DNA of 64,000 nt, from positions 186,001 to 250,000 of the forward strand of contig NZ_JAGOBJ010000007.1 of NCBI RefSeq assembly GCF_017983445.1, in the 5' to 3' direction. The first letter of the stretch is position 1; every line of letters begins with the position of its first letter. The DNA is from Halomonas sp. (GTDB lineage: Bacteria > Pseudomonadota > Gammaproteobacteria > Pseudomonadales > Halomonadaceae). This document shows, piece after piece, positions 21,265 through 29,929 of this stretch. Position numbers and translations under genes: made by a program. The notes below the pieces were generated by a model that saw nothing but the letters and a program-made list of their open reading frames with translations, was not told the DNA's origin and did not search any database.

Positions 21265-22710
21265 ATGAGCGGTCACAACGTATGGACGCATAAGGGTACA
21301 TTTTTACTAGCGGCGGTAGGCTCTGCGGTGGGTCTGGGCAATCTGTGGCGCTTTCCCTATCTGGTAGGTGAATACGGCGGCGGGGCGTTTATTCTGGTCT
21401 ATGCGCTGACCATTTTTGCGGTAGGCATCCCGATTTTAATTGCCGAAATCATGCTGGGCCGTACCAGCCGCCAAAGCCCGATCATGGGCATGCGGCATTT
21501 GACCAAGACACACCGCACCTCGCGCGCCTGGGAATCAATTGGCTGGCTGGGCGCTATCGCCGCTTTTTTAATCCTGAGCTTCTACTCGGTGATTGCCGGC
21601 TGGGCGATTCATTACACCTGGCTAATGTTGACCGGTTCACTGGTGGGCGCCGACGCGCAAACCATTAGCGATGGCTTTGCCCTTCTGCTAAGTTCACCAG
21701 GCTTGATGACCCTTTACCACACACTGTTTATCGTCATCTCGGGGCTGATTGTCGGCCTGGGTATTCATACCGGCATCGAATCGGGGCTGCGCATCATGAT
21801 GCCCGCTCTGTTTATCATTTTATTGGTCGTGCTGGCTTATAGCGTGGTTCATGGCGATATTGCGGCAGCCGCCGACTTTTTGCTCACGTTCAATCTTGCG
21901 AGCTTAAGCATTGAGGGTTGGTTGCAGGCCATGGGCCAATCGTTTTTTACGCTTAGCCTGGGTATGGGCGCCATCATGGCTTACGGCGCGTATATGACCA
22001 GCGAGGTGTCCCTCACCCGCACCGCGATTGCCATCGCGATTATCGACACCCTGGTGGCCATGGTGGCTGGGCTTGCAATCTTTGCTCTCGTGTTTGGCGC
22101 AGGACTGGATATCGCTCAAGGCCCGGGGTTGATGTTTGTCACACTGCCGCTGGCCTTTGCCGAAATGCCGATAGGCGCGCTGGTGGGTGGGGTGTTCTTT
22201 ATTCTGGTTTTGGGCGCCGCGCTTAGCTCATCGATATCGCTGATTGAGCCGGTGGCCGCTTACCTGGTTGAGCGCTTTGACATGACTCGACCACAGGCCG
22301 TGGCCATCATGGTGGTGGCTGCCTGGGCCGTGGGCCTGCTTACCGTAGTGAGCTTTAATATCTGGGCCGAAGGCACATTCTTCCATGCACTTTCAGGGCG
22401 TAGCGCGTTCGAGTTTATTGAGCTTTTGACCAATGTCCTTATGCCCTTGGGTGGGCTTATGATTGCACTCTTTGCTGGCTGGGCGCTCACCCAAACAGAA
22501 GTTAAAAAAGAACTCGACACCACCGCGACGTGGTTCCCCATGTGGCGGTTTCTGGTGCGTTTCGTTAGCCCGGCGGCGGTAGCATTTGTACTACTGCGCA
22601 GCCTGCCCTTTGCGAGTGGCTACCTGCTACCGGCAGTCGGCGCACTGCTGACCGTCGGCCTGTTTGCCGCAAACCAGCGATGGAAAACCAAACGTCGCCC
22701 ACTTACATAA
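21265..22710 (+). CDS. Sodium-dependent transporter, NSS (SNF) family
   Basis: Inner-membrane sodium symporter of the neurotransmitter:sodium symporter family, usually carrying amino acids or related small solutes. The 481-residue protein has about 11-12 hydrophobic segments and the hallmark first helix GSAVGLGNLWRFPYLVGEYG, which forms the Na+ and substrate site. I use the ATG at 21265 because the protein then begins MSGHNVWTHKGTFLLAA, typical for the family; the frame is open 17 codons earlier. The substrate cannot be told from sequence. It lies 48 bases upstream of an ABC transporter operon on the same strand. Confidence 0.9.
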   Translation: MSGHNVWTHKGTFLLAAVGSAVGLGNLWRFPYLVGEYGGGAFILVYALTIFAVGIPILIAEIMLGRTSRQSPIMGMRHLTKTHRTSRAWESIGWLGAIAAFLILSFYSVIAGWAIHYTWLMLTGSLVGADAQTISDGFALLLSSPGLMTLYHTLFIVISGLIVGLGIHTGIESGLRIMMPALFIILLVVLAYSVVHGDIAAAADFLLTFNLASLSIEGWLQAMGQSFFTLSLGMGAIMAYGAYMTSEVSLTRTAIAIAIIDTLVAMVAGLAIFALVFGAGLDIAQGPGLMFVTLPLAFAEMPIGALVGGVFFILVLGAALSSSISLIEPVAAYLVERFDMTRPQAVAIMVVAAWAVGLLTVVSFNIWAEGTFFHALSGRSAFEFIELLTNVLMPLGGLMIALFAGWALTQTEVKKELDTTATWFPMWRFLVRFVSPAAVAFVLLRSLPFASGYLLPAVGALLTVGLFAANQRWKTKRRPLT

Positions 22711-22758
22711 AAACAGACAAGCCTTGGCAGTATCAGCTGCCTTTAGCGCGAGGATGCG

Positions 22759-23529
22759 ATGACACCCCTTATTGAAGTTCAACACGCCAATAAAGCCTTT
22801 GGTGGCCTGCACGTTATCAACGACTGTTCGATTAGCGTCGAAAAAGGCTCTATTACCGGCATGATTGGCCCCAACGGTGCGGGCAAATCGACACTTTTCA
22901 ACCTCATTGCCGGTGCGCTGACGCCGGATAGTGGCCGCGTTTTGCTCGATGGTGAAGATATTACGTCGTTGAGTGCCGACCAGCGGTTCCACAAAGGGCT
23001 TTTGCGCACGTTCCAGATCGCGCATGAATTCAGTCAGATGAGCGCGCTGGAAAATCTCATGATGGTGCCGCCTCGTCAGGCGGGTGAAAGCCTCTTCAGC
23101 ACGTGGTTCAAACCAGGCCAGGTGCGTGAACAGGAAGCCAGTGTACGAAGGCGTGCCCTTGAGGTGATCGACTTCGTCGGCCTGCATCATGTGCGCAATG
23201 AGCTTGCCGGCAATCTTTCCGGCGGGCAGAAAAAGCTTTTAGAGCTTGGCCGCACCATGATGACCGAAGCCAAAGTGGTTCTGCTGGATGAAATCGCTGC
23301 GGGCGTTAACCGCACCCTGCTGGGCGACTTGATTGGCAATATCGAACGCTTGAATCGAGAGATGGGCTACACCTTCCTGGTTATCGAGCACGACATGGAG
23401 ATGATCGCCCGCCTTTGTGACCCGGTCATTGTGCTGGCCCAGGGCAGCGTGATGGTCGAGGGCCATATTGAGGATATTCAAAATAACCCCGAGGTAATCG
23501 AAGCCTACTTTGGCACTGATGCTGCCTAA
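22759..23529 (+). CDS. HAAT-type ABC transporter ATP-binding protein, LivG type
   Basis: One of two ATPases of a branched-chain-amino-acid-type (HAAT) importer. The 256 residues contain Walker A GPNGAGKST (about 36-44), the signature LSGGQKK and Walker B VVLLDE, plus the C-terminal extension with the VIEAYFG ending usual for LivG or UrtD-like proteins. It starts the cluster of two ATPases and two permeases. Substrate could be branched-chain amino acids, urea or another amide; the genes named urt normally sit with a different gene order, so I give no symbol. Confidence 0.9.
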   Translation: MTPLIEVQHANKAFGGLHVINDCSISVEKGSITGMIGPNGAGKSTLFNLIAGALTPDSGRVLLDGEDITSLSADQRFHKGLLRTFQIAHEFSQMSALENLMMVPPRQAGESLFSTWFKPGQVREQEASVRRRALEVIDFVGLHHVRNELAGNLSGGQKKLLELGRTMMTEAKVVLLDEIAAGVNRTLLGDLIGNIERLNREMGYTFLVIEHDMEMIARLCDPVIVLAQGSVMVEGHIEDIQNNPEVIEAYFGTDAA

Positions 23530-23597
23530 CCAGGCGCCTTGCACGCAAGAACTACGACAACATGTCGCTTAAAAGCGACGCTGCGAGACTCTTTTTT

Positions 23598-24323
23598 ATG
23601 TCATTAGCTACATCAACAACGCCCCTGCTTGAAGCACGCGACGTGCACGGTGGTTATGGCAGCATGAACATTCTCAACGGGGTGAACATGATGCTTAACG
23701 CCAATGAAGTGGGAGTGATCGTCGGCCCTAACGGAGCCGGAAAGTCCACTATGCTAAAAGCCGTGTTTGGGTTACTGCATGTTAACCAGGGCGAGATCCT
23801 GCTGAACGGCCAGCCAATCCATAACCTGCCGCCCAACAAGCTGGTGGAACGGGGCATGGGCTTTGTACCCCAGGAAAAAAACGTCTTTCCAAGCCTTACG
23901 GTAAAAGAAAACCTGGAAATGGGTGCTTATCTCAAGCCCCAAAACGTCAAGCGCATGCTTGAACAGGTGTACGCCTTTTTCCCACCCTTGGTTGAAAAGC
24001 GCCATCAGCCAGCAGGCGAGCTCTCCGGCGGCCAGCGCCAGATGGTGGCCATGGGCCGGGCGCTAATGGCCGAGCCAAGCCTTTTGCTGCTGGATGAACC
24101 TACTGCCGGGCTATCACCGCTCTACATGAACGAGATTTTTGATCGTGTTAAGCAAATCAATGCTGCAGGAGTGGGGATTTTAATGGTCGAGCAGAACGCC
24201 AAACAGGCGCTGGCCATTGCCGACAAAGGCTTTGTGCTGGCTGCGGGCCAAAACCGCTTCACTGATACGGGGGCAGCGCTGCTTGCCGACCCCGATGTCG
24301 CCAAAAGCTTTTTGGGCGGCTAA
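23598..24323 (+). CDS. HAAT-type ABC transporter ATP-binding protein, LivF type
   Basis: Second ATPase of the importer. Walker A GPNGAGKST, signature LSGGQRQ and Walker B LLLLDEPTAG are present; the short length (241 residues from ATG 23598) is typical of LivF. An in-frame ATG at 23562 would add 12 residues. Neither start has a clear ribosome binding site, and I prefer the shorter form because it begins close to the conserved LLEARDVHGGYG. It is 68 bases after the LivG-type gene and 14 bases before the LivH-type gene. Confidence 0.88.
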   Translation: MSLATSTTPLLEARDVHGGYGSMNILNGVNMMLNANEVGVIVGPNGAGKSTMLKAVFGLLHVNQGEILLNGQPIHNLPPNKLVERGMGFVPQEKNVFPSLTVKENLEMGAYLKPQNVKRMLEQVYAFFPPLVEKRHQPAGELSGGQRQMVAMGRALMAEPSLLLLDEPTAGLSPLYMNEIFDRVKQINAAGVGILMVEQNAKQALAIADKGFVLAAGQNRFTDTGAALLADPDVAKSFLGG

Positions 24324-24337
24324 GCCCGGGGGAAAAC

Positions 24338-25342
24338 ATGAACGAACTAGTATTTTTTATCAATAACGTGGTGATTGCCGGCAGCGTTACCGGCTCGATT
24401 TATGCCATTGGCGCCATTGGCGTAACGTTGATTTTCAGCATTATGCGCTTTGCCCATTTTGCCCATGCTGACATGATGACCTTCGGCGCCTTTATGGTGT
24501 TGCTGCTCACCACGCTCTTCCCCGCCGCCGGAGCGAGTATCGGTGTGCCTACCGCGCTTATCATGCTCCCTCTAGCCATGGTGCTAACTGCCGCGCTGGC
24601 GGTCGGGATCGATAAGGCATTTTACAAACCGCTACGCGCCCACGGTGTTAAACCCATCGTGCTGGTAATTGGTTCATTGGGGGTTACCCTGATGCTGCAA
24701 GGGCTTATCCGGCTGTTTTCGGGCACCGGCGGCCAGAGCCTGTACGTGGATGACCGCAAGGAGATCTTTCGCCTGGCGCTGCCTTTTGAAGGCGTTCGCG
24801 CGCCGGTCGTGATCACCGAACCACAGCTGTATCTTTTCGTGATCACGCTGGTCGCCGTAGTGGCGCTGCATATATTTCTTAACCGTTCGCGGCTGGGCAA
24901 GGCGATGCGCGCCATGTCGGATAACCCGGAACTGGCTCAGGCGTCGGGGATTAACACCAACACCATCGTGGCGGTCACCTGGGTGATTGCGGGCGGTTTA
25001 GCCGCTATTGCGGGCACGCTGCTTTCCCTGGATGTGACGTTTAAACCCGATCTGAGCTTCTTCCTACTGCTGCCGATCTTTGCCGCCGCGATTGTCGGTG
25101 GGGTCGGCCATCCCTACGGCGCTATCGCGGGGGGCTTTGTGGTGGGCTTTGCAGAAACCCTGGCGGTGTTTAACTGGAACGTATTGCTGCGACCCTTCCG
25201 CGATAGCCTGCCCGCGTGGCTGGAACTTCCCTCCAATCTCGCCTTCGTGGGTACCGAGTACAAAATTGTGGTGCCGTTTTTCATTCTGGTGGCCATTCTG
25301 GTGTGGCGTCCTACCGGCCTCTTTAAAGGCAAGGTGATCTAA
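24338..25342 (+). CDS. HAAT-type ABC transporter permease, LivH type
   Basis: Integral membrane subunit with about eight hydrophobic segments, 334 residues. The N-terminal segment SGSIYAIGAIGVTLIFSIMRFAH-like region (split here) and the RAMSDNPELAQASGIN loop are characteristic of LivH. The stop codon overlaps the next start by one base (TAATG), so LivH and LivM are translationally coupled and made in equal amount. Confidence 0.92.
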   Translation: MNELVFFINNVVIAGSVTGSIYAIGAIGVTLIFSIMRFAHFAHADMMTFGAFMVLLLTTLFPAAGASIGVPTALIMLPLAMVLTAALAVGIDKAFYKPLRAHGVKPIVLVIGSLGVTLMLQGLIRLFSGTGGQSLYVDDRKEIFRLALPFEGVRAPVVITEPQLYLFVITLVAVVALHIFLNRSRLGKAMRAMSDNPELAQASGINTNTIVAVTWVIAGGLAAIAGTLLSLDVTFKPDLSFFLLLPIFAAAIVGGVGHPYGAIAGGFVVGFAETLAVFNWNVLLRPFRDSLPAWLELPSNLAFVGTEYKIVVPFFILVAILVWRPTGLFKGKVI

Positions 25343-26667
25343 TGAGCAATTCAACAGAAACCCGCGACCCAACCTATACGCCGCGTGACGCCACGCCAGC
25401 AAGGCGCTTTCCCGTGCGCGAACTCGTACTTTTTGGCGCGCTTTTAGCTGCCATTCTGGCGGTTTATGCCCTGATGGGCGCGGCCTATAGCACGCGTATG
25501 CTGGTAGAAGCCGCCTGCTACGCCATTCTTGCGTTGGGCCTTACCATTCAATGGGGTTACGCCGGGCAATTTAATGCTGGGGTGATGGGTTTTGTGGCCC
25601 TGGGAGGCTTTTGCGCCATGCTGTTCAGCGTACCGGTCAACGATGCTTTCTGGGGTACCGATCTTCCCACTGAGCTTGGCCGTGTACTGCTTTACGGCGT
25701 TGCCGCGACCTTTCTTGTAGTAGGCACCAGCCGGCTTGACCGCTTGGGCGTGCCCAAAAAGCTGCGCACTCTGATTGCCGTGGTGCTGGCGCTAGCGCTG
25801 TATCTGTCGGTGATCAGCCAGTTGCGTGAAGTGACCAGCCAAATTCAGTCCCAGGCAGGGTTTGTAGGCGGCTTCGGCCTGCCGCCCTGGGTGGGCTGGA
25901 TAGTCGGCGGTGCGCTGGCCGGCGGCGTAGGCTACTTTATCGGTCAGGTGTGTCTGGGCCTGCGCAGCGACTATCTGGCGATTGCCACGCTGGGCATCGC
26001 CGAGATCATCAAGGCGTTTTTGAAAAACTCCGACTGGCTGACCCGGGGCACTGCGACAGTATCGCCACTGCCCTGGCCCACCCCTGGCCCGGCGGAGCTT
26101 GGCTTTACCCTTTCGCGAGCGATCTACCTGTCGATCACGGCGGTGGTGATTGCGGTGATCTTCTTTCTGCTTCATCGCGCCTATCACGCCCCCTGGGGAC
26201 GGATGATCCGGGCGATTCGCGATAATGAAGTGTCTGCTGCGGCCATGGGCAAGGACATCAACAAGCGGCGCCTGGAAATCTTTGTGCTGGGCTGCATTTT
26301 AATGGGCCTGGGCGGCGGCATGCTGGGCACCTTCAACAGCCTGTTCGACCCGCAGGGCTATCTGCCGCTCAACCATACGTTTCTGGTGCTGGTCATGGTG
26401 ATTCTGGGTGGCCCCGGCAATAACCTGGGCACCATTTTTGGCGCCGTGGCGGTGTATATCATCTGGATTATGTCGGAGCCGCTGGCGCTATTTTTAATGC
26501 AGCTGGCCGTAAGCTTTGGTGAAGGGGCATTCGGCTGGGACGCGCCAAGCAATATGGATAGCCGGGCGCTTCAGGCGCGGGTATTGGTGATTGGCATGCT
26601 GATTACCCTGGTGCTGCGCTTTGCGCCCAAAGGGCTACTGCCCGAAAAAATCACCCATCATGGCTGA
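25342..26667 (+). CDS. HAAT-type ABC transporter permease, LivM type
   Basis: Second membrane subunit, 441 residues, at the long end for LivM. It has a hydrophilic N-terminal tail of about 25 residues and an additional hydrophobic region at about residues 105-155 between the first LivM helices (ALGLTIQWGYAGQFNAG) and the conserved GLRSDYLAIATLGIAEI segment. The RAIRDNEVSAAAMG loop is conserved. Last of the plus-strand transporter genes; a bidirectional terminator follows. Confidence 0.9.
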   Translation: MSNSTETRDPTYTPRDATPARRFPVRELVLFGALLAAILAVYALMGAAYSTRMLVEAACYAILALGLTIQWGYAGQFNAGVMGFVALGGFCAMLFSVPVNDAFWGTDLPTELGRVLLYGVAATFLVVGTSRLDRLGVPKKLRTLIAVVLALALYLSVISQLREVTSQIQSQAGFVGGFGLPPWVGWIVGGALAGGVGYFIGQVCLGLRSDYLAIATLGIAEIIKAFLKNSDWLTRGTATVSPLPWPTPGPAELGFTLSRAIYLSITAVVIAVIFFLLHRAYHAPWGRMIRAIRDNEVSAAAMGKDINKRRLEIFVLGCILMGLGGGMLGTFNSLFDPQGYLPLNHTFLVLVMVILGGPGNNLGTIFGAVAVYIIWIMSEPLALFLMQLAVSFGEGAFGWDAPSNMDSRALQARVLVIGMLITLVLRFAPKGLLPEKITHHG

Positions 26668-26684
26668 TTAATGGGTTCATCATG

Positions 26685-26720
26685 AAAACGCCCCAGTGTT
26701 TAGCACCGGGGCGTTTTTTT
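26685..26720. terminator. Bidirectional terminator between permease and binding-protein genes
   Basis: The stem AACGCCCC-A-GTG pairs with CAC-CGGGGCGTT around a short loop, with seven T on the plus side and four T on the minus side. It serves the converging livM-type gene and the binding-protein gene. Confidence 0.85.
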
Positions 26721-26762
26721 GCAGCTACTGACCAGCGTTAGGCAATGCTCGTTATAAAACCT

Positions 26763-27974
26763 TTACAGATCAACCTGCCCTTTACCAGTAAAGGTGCCGT
26801 TCTCGACGGCCATTTCCACGACCACGCCGGGCACGTCGCCATTTTCATCGAACTCATGCGAGCCCGAGGCGCCTTCGTAGTTGATCTCGGTGCCGGCAGC
26901 AATCAGCTCGAGCGCTTTCTCCCATTCGCCGGGCAGGATTACCTCGCCTGGGGCGCTGGAAACATTACGCAGCGCCTCGGACAACCCTTCACGTTCAGCG
27001 CTACCGTTCTGCTCAATGGCAAGCGCCAGCAGGAAGGCGGCGTCATACGCCTGGGCGGCAAAGACGGCGCTGGGGTCAAAGCCTGCAGCTTCGGCAGCAT
27101 CGCCAAAAATCGGCGTACCGGGAAGATCCGGGCTGCCCGGGCGGGTAGCGATCATGCCATCGAGGACATCAGCGCCGATAGCCTCGATCAGGCTGTCGCC
27201 TACCATGCCGTCAGCGCCCACATACTGGGTAAACATGCCGCTTTCATACGCCTGGCGGAGTACCGTCTGGCCCGAGGTATCGGCATAGGCCAGCACCACC
27301 AACGTATCGACGCCGCTTGCTGAGAGCGAACCCAGCTCGGAGCGGTAATCGGCGCGGCTATCTTCATGGGCAAGATTTTCGGCAACTTCGCCGCCGCCCG
27401 CTTCAAAGGCCGCGCTGAAGGCTTCCGAAAGGCCGCGACCGTAATCGTTATTGACGAAGGTCACGACGACAGCATCAATTCCCTTGTCCAGCAGCAGCTT
27501 GGCGAGTATTTCCCCCTGGAAAGCGTCCGAGGGTACGGTACGAAATACCAGATCGTTGTCATCAAGCTCGGTAACTGCCGGCGCTGTGGAAGCAGGCGAG
27601 ACCATGACTACGCCGCCTGGGATAGCGGCATTGTTGGCCGCGGCGATGGTCGCCCCGGTGCACAGCGCGCCGACAATCGCGGTCACCTGTTCGGAGTTAA
27701 CCATGCGGTCAGCAGCGTTGGAGGCCGCCGAGGCGTCGGAGCAGGTGGTGTCGCCTGAAGGCATCACCAGCGTTTGCCCATCCAGGATGCCGCCCTGCTC
27801 GTTTACTTGTTGAACGGCAAGCTTCGCGCCTTCAAAAATAGGCGGCGTAAGACTTTCAATTCCCCCGGTAAAACCACCCAAGAAGCCAATTTTGACCTCC
27901 TGTGCCTGAGCCATCCCTGTCAAAGCAAGTGAAGAAGCCGCCACGGCGGTGGCTAGTGCGCGTTTATTGATCAT
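26763..27974 (-). CDS. HAAT-type ABC transporter substrate-binding protein
   Basis: Periplasmic binding protein of the LivK/AmiC type. From the ATG at 27974 it has 403 residues with a clear signal peptide (MINKRALATAVAASSLALTG, cut after AQA), then the Leu/Ile/Val-binding fold: VKIGFLGGFTGGIESL at the start and SGDTTCSDASAASNAADRM. A GGGAG ribosome binding site is 11 bases ahead of this ATG; an ATG 30 bases upstream would put ten extra residues before the signal peptide. It is encoded convergently to the transporter ATPases and permeases and must have its own promoter, which allows separate, higher expression. Confidence 0.9.
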   Translation of the reverse strand: MINKRALATAVAASSLALTGMAQAQEVKIGFLGGFTGGIESLTPPIFEGAKLAVQQVNEQGGILDGQTLVMPSGDTTCSDASAASNAADRMVNSEQVTAIVGALCTGATIAAANNAAIPGGVVMVSPASTAPAVTELDDNDLVFRTVPSDAFQGEILAKLLLDKGIDAVVVTFVNNDYGRGLSEAFSAAFEAGGGEVAENLAHEDSRADYRSELGSLSASGVDTLVVLAYADTSGQTVLRQAYESGMFTQYVGADGMVGDSLIEAIGADVLDGMIATRPGSPDLPGTPIFGDAAEAAGFDPSAVFAAQAYDAAFLLALAIEQNGSAEREGLSEALRNVSSAPGEVILPGEWEKALELIAAGTEINYEGASGSHEFDENGDVPGVVVEMAVENGTFTGKGQVDL

Positions 27975-28094
27975 ATTGTTCGTCGCTCCCAGTAAGGTAA
28001 ACATTTCCGCGCTAAGGCACGAAAACTTCCCTTAATCTGGAACCACCGCGCAAAAAACACAAGCACCGCTTTCTAACGTTTCTTTGATGCAAGG

Positions 28095-29633
28095 TTACAG
28101 CCAACGCTCCAATCGCAGCGTATGACTCAGCCAGGCATTGAAATAGCGCCATGTACTGCCGGGCTCTTCGGCAAGCACCTGAGGGTCGCCGCGATGCTCA
28201 AGCGCCCAGTTCAGGTTATTACTTTCATCCAGCACTACTTGATAGCTAATCGCCGGATCACGGCCTACGTCCACCAGCGTATCGAAAGCCGTCATCAAGC
28301 TATCGCTGCTCACCAGCACGCCCACTTCGGTATTCCACAGCACTGACCGAGGGTCGACATTGAAAGAGCCGACAAACAGCTGGTCATCAAAACTGATGGC
28401 CTTGATGTGTAGCGCGGAGGCCGAGGCACCGGGAACGCGCATTTCGCTATCATCGGCGGTGTCACTTGCTTCCTGTTCAGGGCGCAATTCATACAACGTC
28501 ACGCCATGTTCCAGCAGCGTCTGCCGCCAGGGAGCGTAAGCGCCATGCACAACCGCCGCATCGGTGGATTCCAGCGAATTGGTAATGATCTCTACCTGAA
28601 CGCCTTGGTCTGCCAGCGCCGTTAATCGCGCAACGCCACGCTCCGTGGGTACAAAATAGGCGGAGATCAGGATTAGCCGTTCTTTAAGCTGGGTGTTAGC
28701 CGTTAGATCGCCAAGGAGTGTGTCTTTCCAATCAGGGGCGCCGCTTTGGGTAAGTTTGCCAGGTGCATCCCACAGCGCCAGCCCTTCGCCCCAGTGCAGC
28801 TCCTCCCAGGGCGGCGTATTGTACGACTGCTGGCGCAGCTCAGAGAAGTACGCCGAGTCGGCGTTATCATCCAGCCACGCGTTGAGTTCGGCCTGTAGCG
28901 CCTGCCAGGCATTCGCCGCCACCTGATGATAGCGCTCGATGGGCTGGGCCAATCCATGATTCCAGTAAAGGTCAAAGCTTTGCGATAATGCTGGTACAAC
29001 CTCGCCAATCGCCACCAGATCAAGGTCGGCGAAATTACGTGAATCGTTGGCGTCAAAATACTCATCGCCCAGATTGCGTCCGCCGACAATCGCCACGCTG
29101 TTGTCAGCGATCCAAAGTTTGTTATGCATGCGCCGGTGTTGCTGCGCCGGGTTGGCCACCGAGGCTAAAACGCGCGTTACCAAGTGCCCCCTACCCACCG
29201 ACACCGGGTTGTAGACCCGCACGTAAATTCCCGGATGACTCGCCAGGGCTGCCAAGCGTTCGCCCTGGCCCACCGCGCCCATATCATCTACCAGCAGCCT
29301 GACGCGCACGCCCTCTTCCGCCGCCGTTAACAGGCGCGAGAAAACCAGGTTGGTGGTCTGTCCTTCGCCCAGCAGGTAGGTTTGAATATCCAGTTCTCGC
29401 TGAGCCTGCTTGATCAGCCCGGCCCGCACTCCAAACGCTTCCTGACCGTTGGCCAGTAATCCAAAGCCATCGGGATCGGTTTGCTCAGCCAGGGCCTGCT
29501 GTGCCTGCCCACCGAGCCAGGTTTGCCGGGCTTCATCCAGCGCCAGCGCGCTATGGTGTTCACGTACCACCGCCTGAGCACAGCCAGCGAGCAGCATGCA
29601 CAGAACAATCGAGGCCAGCCATCGTTTACCCAT
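28095..29633 (-). CDS. Phospholipase D/cardiolipin synthase-like lipoprotein (ClsC type)
   Basis: Phospholipase D superfamily protein of 512 residues with two HKD motifs: HNKLWIADNSVAIVGGRN (near residue 175) and HIKAISFDDQLFVGSFN (near residue 410). The N terminus MGKRWLASIVLCMLLAGC is a lipoprotein signal with lipobox LLAGC, so the enzyme should be membrane-anchored facing the periplasm. By resemblance it may make cardiolipin as ClsC does, but a hydrolase role is equally open. The ATG at 29633 overlaps the end of the small upstream gene by 8 bases. Confidence 0.85.
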   Translation of the reverse strand: MGKRWLASIVLCMLLAGCAQAVVREHHSALALDEARQTWLGGQAQQALAEQTDPDGFGLLANGQEAFGVRAGLIKQAQRELDIQTYLLGEGQTTNLVFSRLLTAAEEGVRVRLLVDDMGAVGQGERLAALASHPGIYVRVYNPVSVGRGHLVTRVLASVANPAQQHRRMHNKLWIADNSVAIVGGRNLGDEYFDANDSRNFADLDLVAIGEVVPALSQSFDLYWNHGLAQPIERYHQVAANAWQALQAELNAWLDDNADSAYFSELRQQSYNTPPWEELHWGEGLALWDAPGKLTQSGAPDWKDTLLGDLTANTQLKERLILISAYFVPTERGVARLTALADQGVQVEIITNSLESTDAAVVHGAYAPWRQTLLEHGVTLYELRPEQEASDTADDSEMRVPGASASALHIKAISFDDQLFVGSFNVDPRSVLWNTEVGVLVSSDSLMTAFDTLVDVGRDPAISYQVVLDESNNLNWALEHRGDPQVLAEEPGSTWRYFNAWLSHTLRLERWL

Positions 29634-29862
29634 GGTCGTTATCGCCCAGCCGCTCTGCGCGCTGTTTGCGCAAACGGTTACGGCGATACACACGCATCAG
29701 GGCAATCGCTAAGGCAGTGGCGAGCATTAAGCCAAGCGTTAGCCCCTGCCATGGGCGCGCTGCGTCACCCAGCAGGGTTTCCAACGTGATAATAGCGATC
29801 AGGCCCAACGCCTGAGAACCAATAGCCAGCGCGCGCAGCATATCAAAGGCTGGTTGAGGCAT
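29626..29862 (-). CDS. Small membrane protein, unknown function
   Basis: 78 residues from ATG 29862, which has GGAG 8 bases ahead; the frame is open 9 codons further up. Two hydrophobic segments (about residues 12-32 and 40-58) are followed by a very basic tail RVYRRNRLRKQRAERLGDND. It overlaps the phospholipase-like gene by 8 bases, so it is co-translated with it and may assist it. I do not recognise a family. Confidence 0.7.
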   Translation of the reverse strand: MPQPAFDMLRALAIGSQALGLIAIITLETLLGDAARPWQGLTLGLMLATALAIALMRVYRRNRLRKQRAERLGDNDHG

Positions 29863-29885
29863 AGACAAACTCCGTAATTGAAAGC

Positions 29886-29902
29886 TCACGTGATATGGTC
29901 AC
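29886..29902. promoter_or_regulatory. Inverted repeat in a divergent promoter region (possible operator)
   Basis: TCACGTGA (a perfect palindrome) begins at 29886 and overlaps GTGA-TATGG-TCAC (29890-29902). It sits in the 67-base spacer between the small membrane protein gene (minus) and the Lgt-like/thioredoxin gene (plus). Confidence 0.35.
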
Positions 29903-29929
29903 GTAGTGTACCTGCTTATCGGGAAGACC

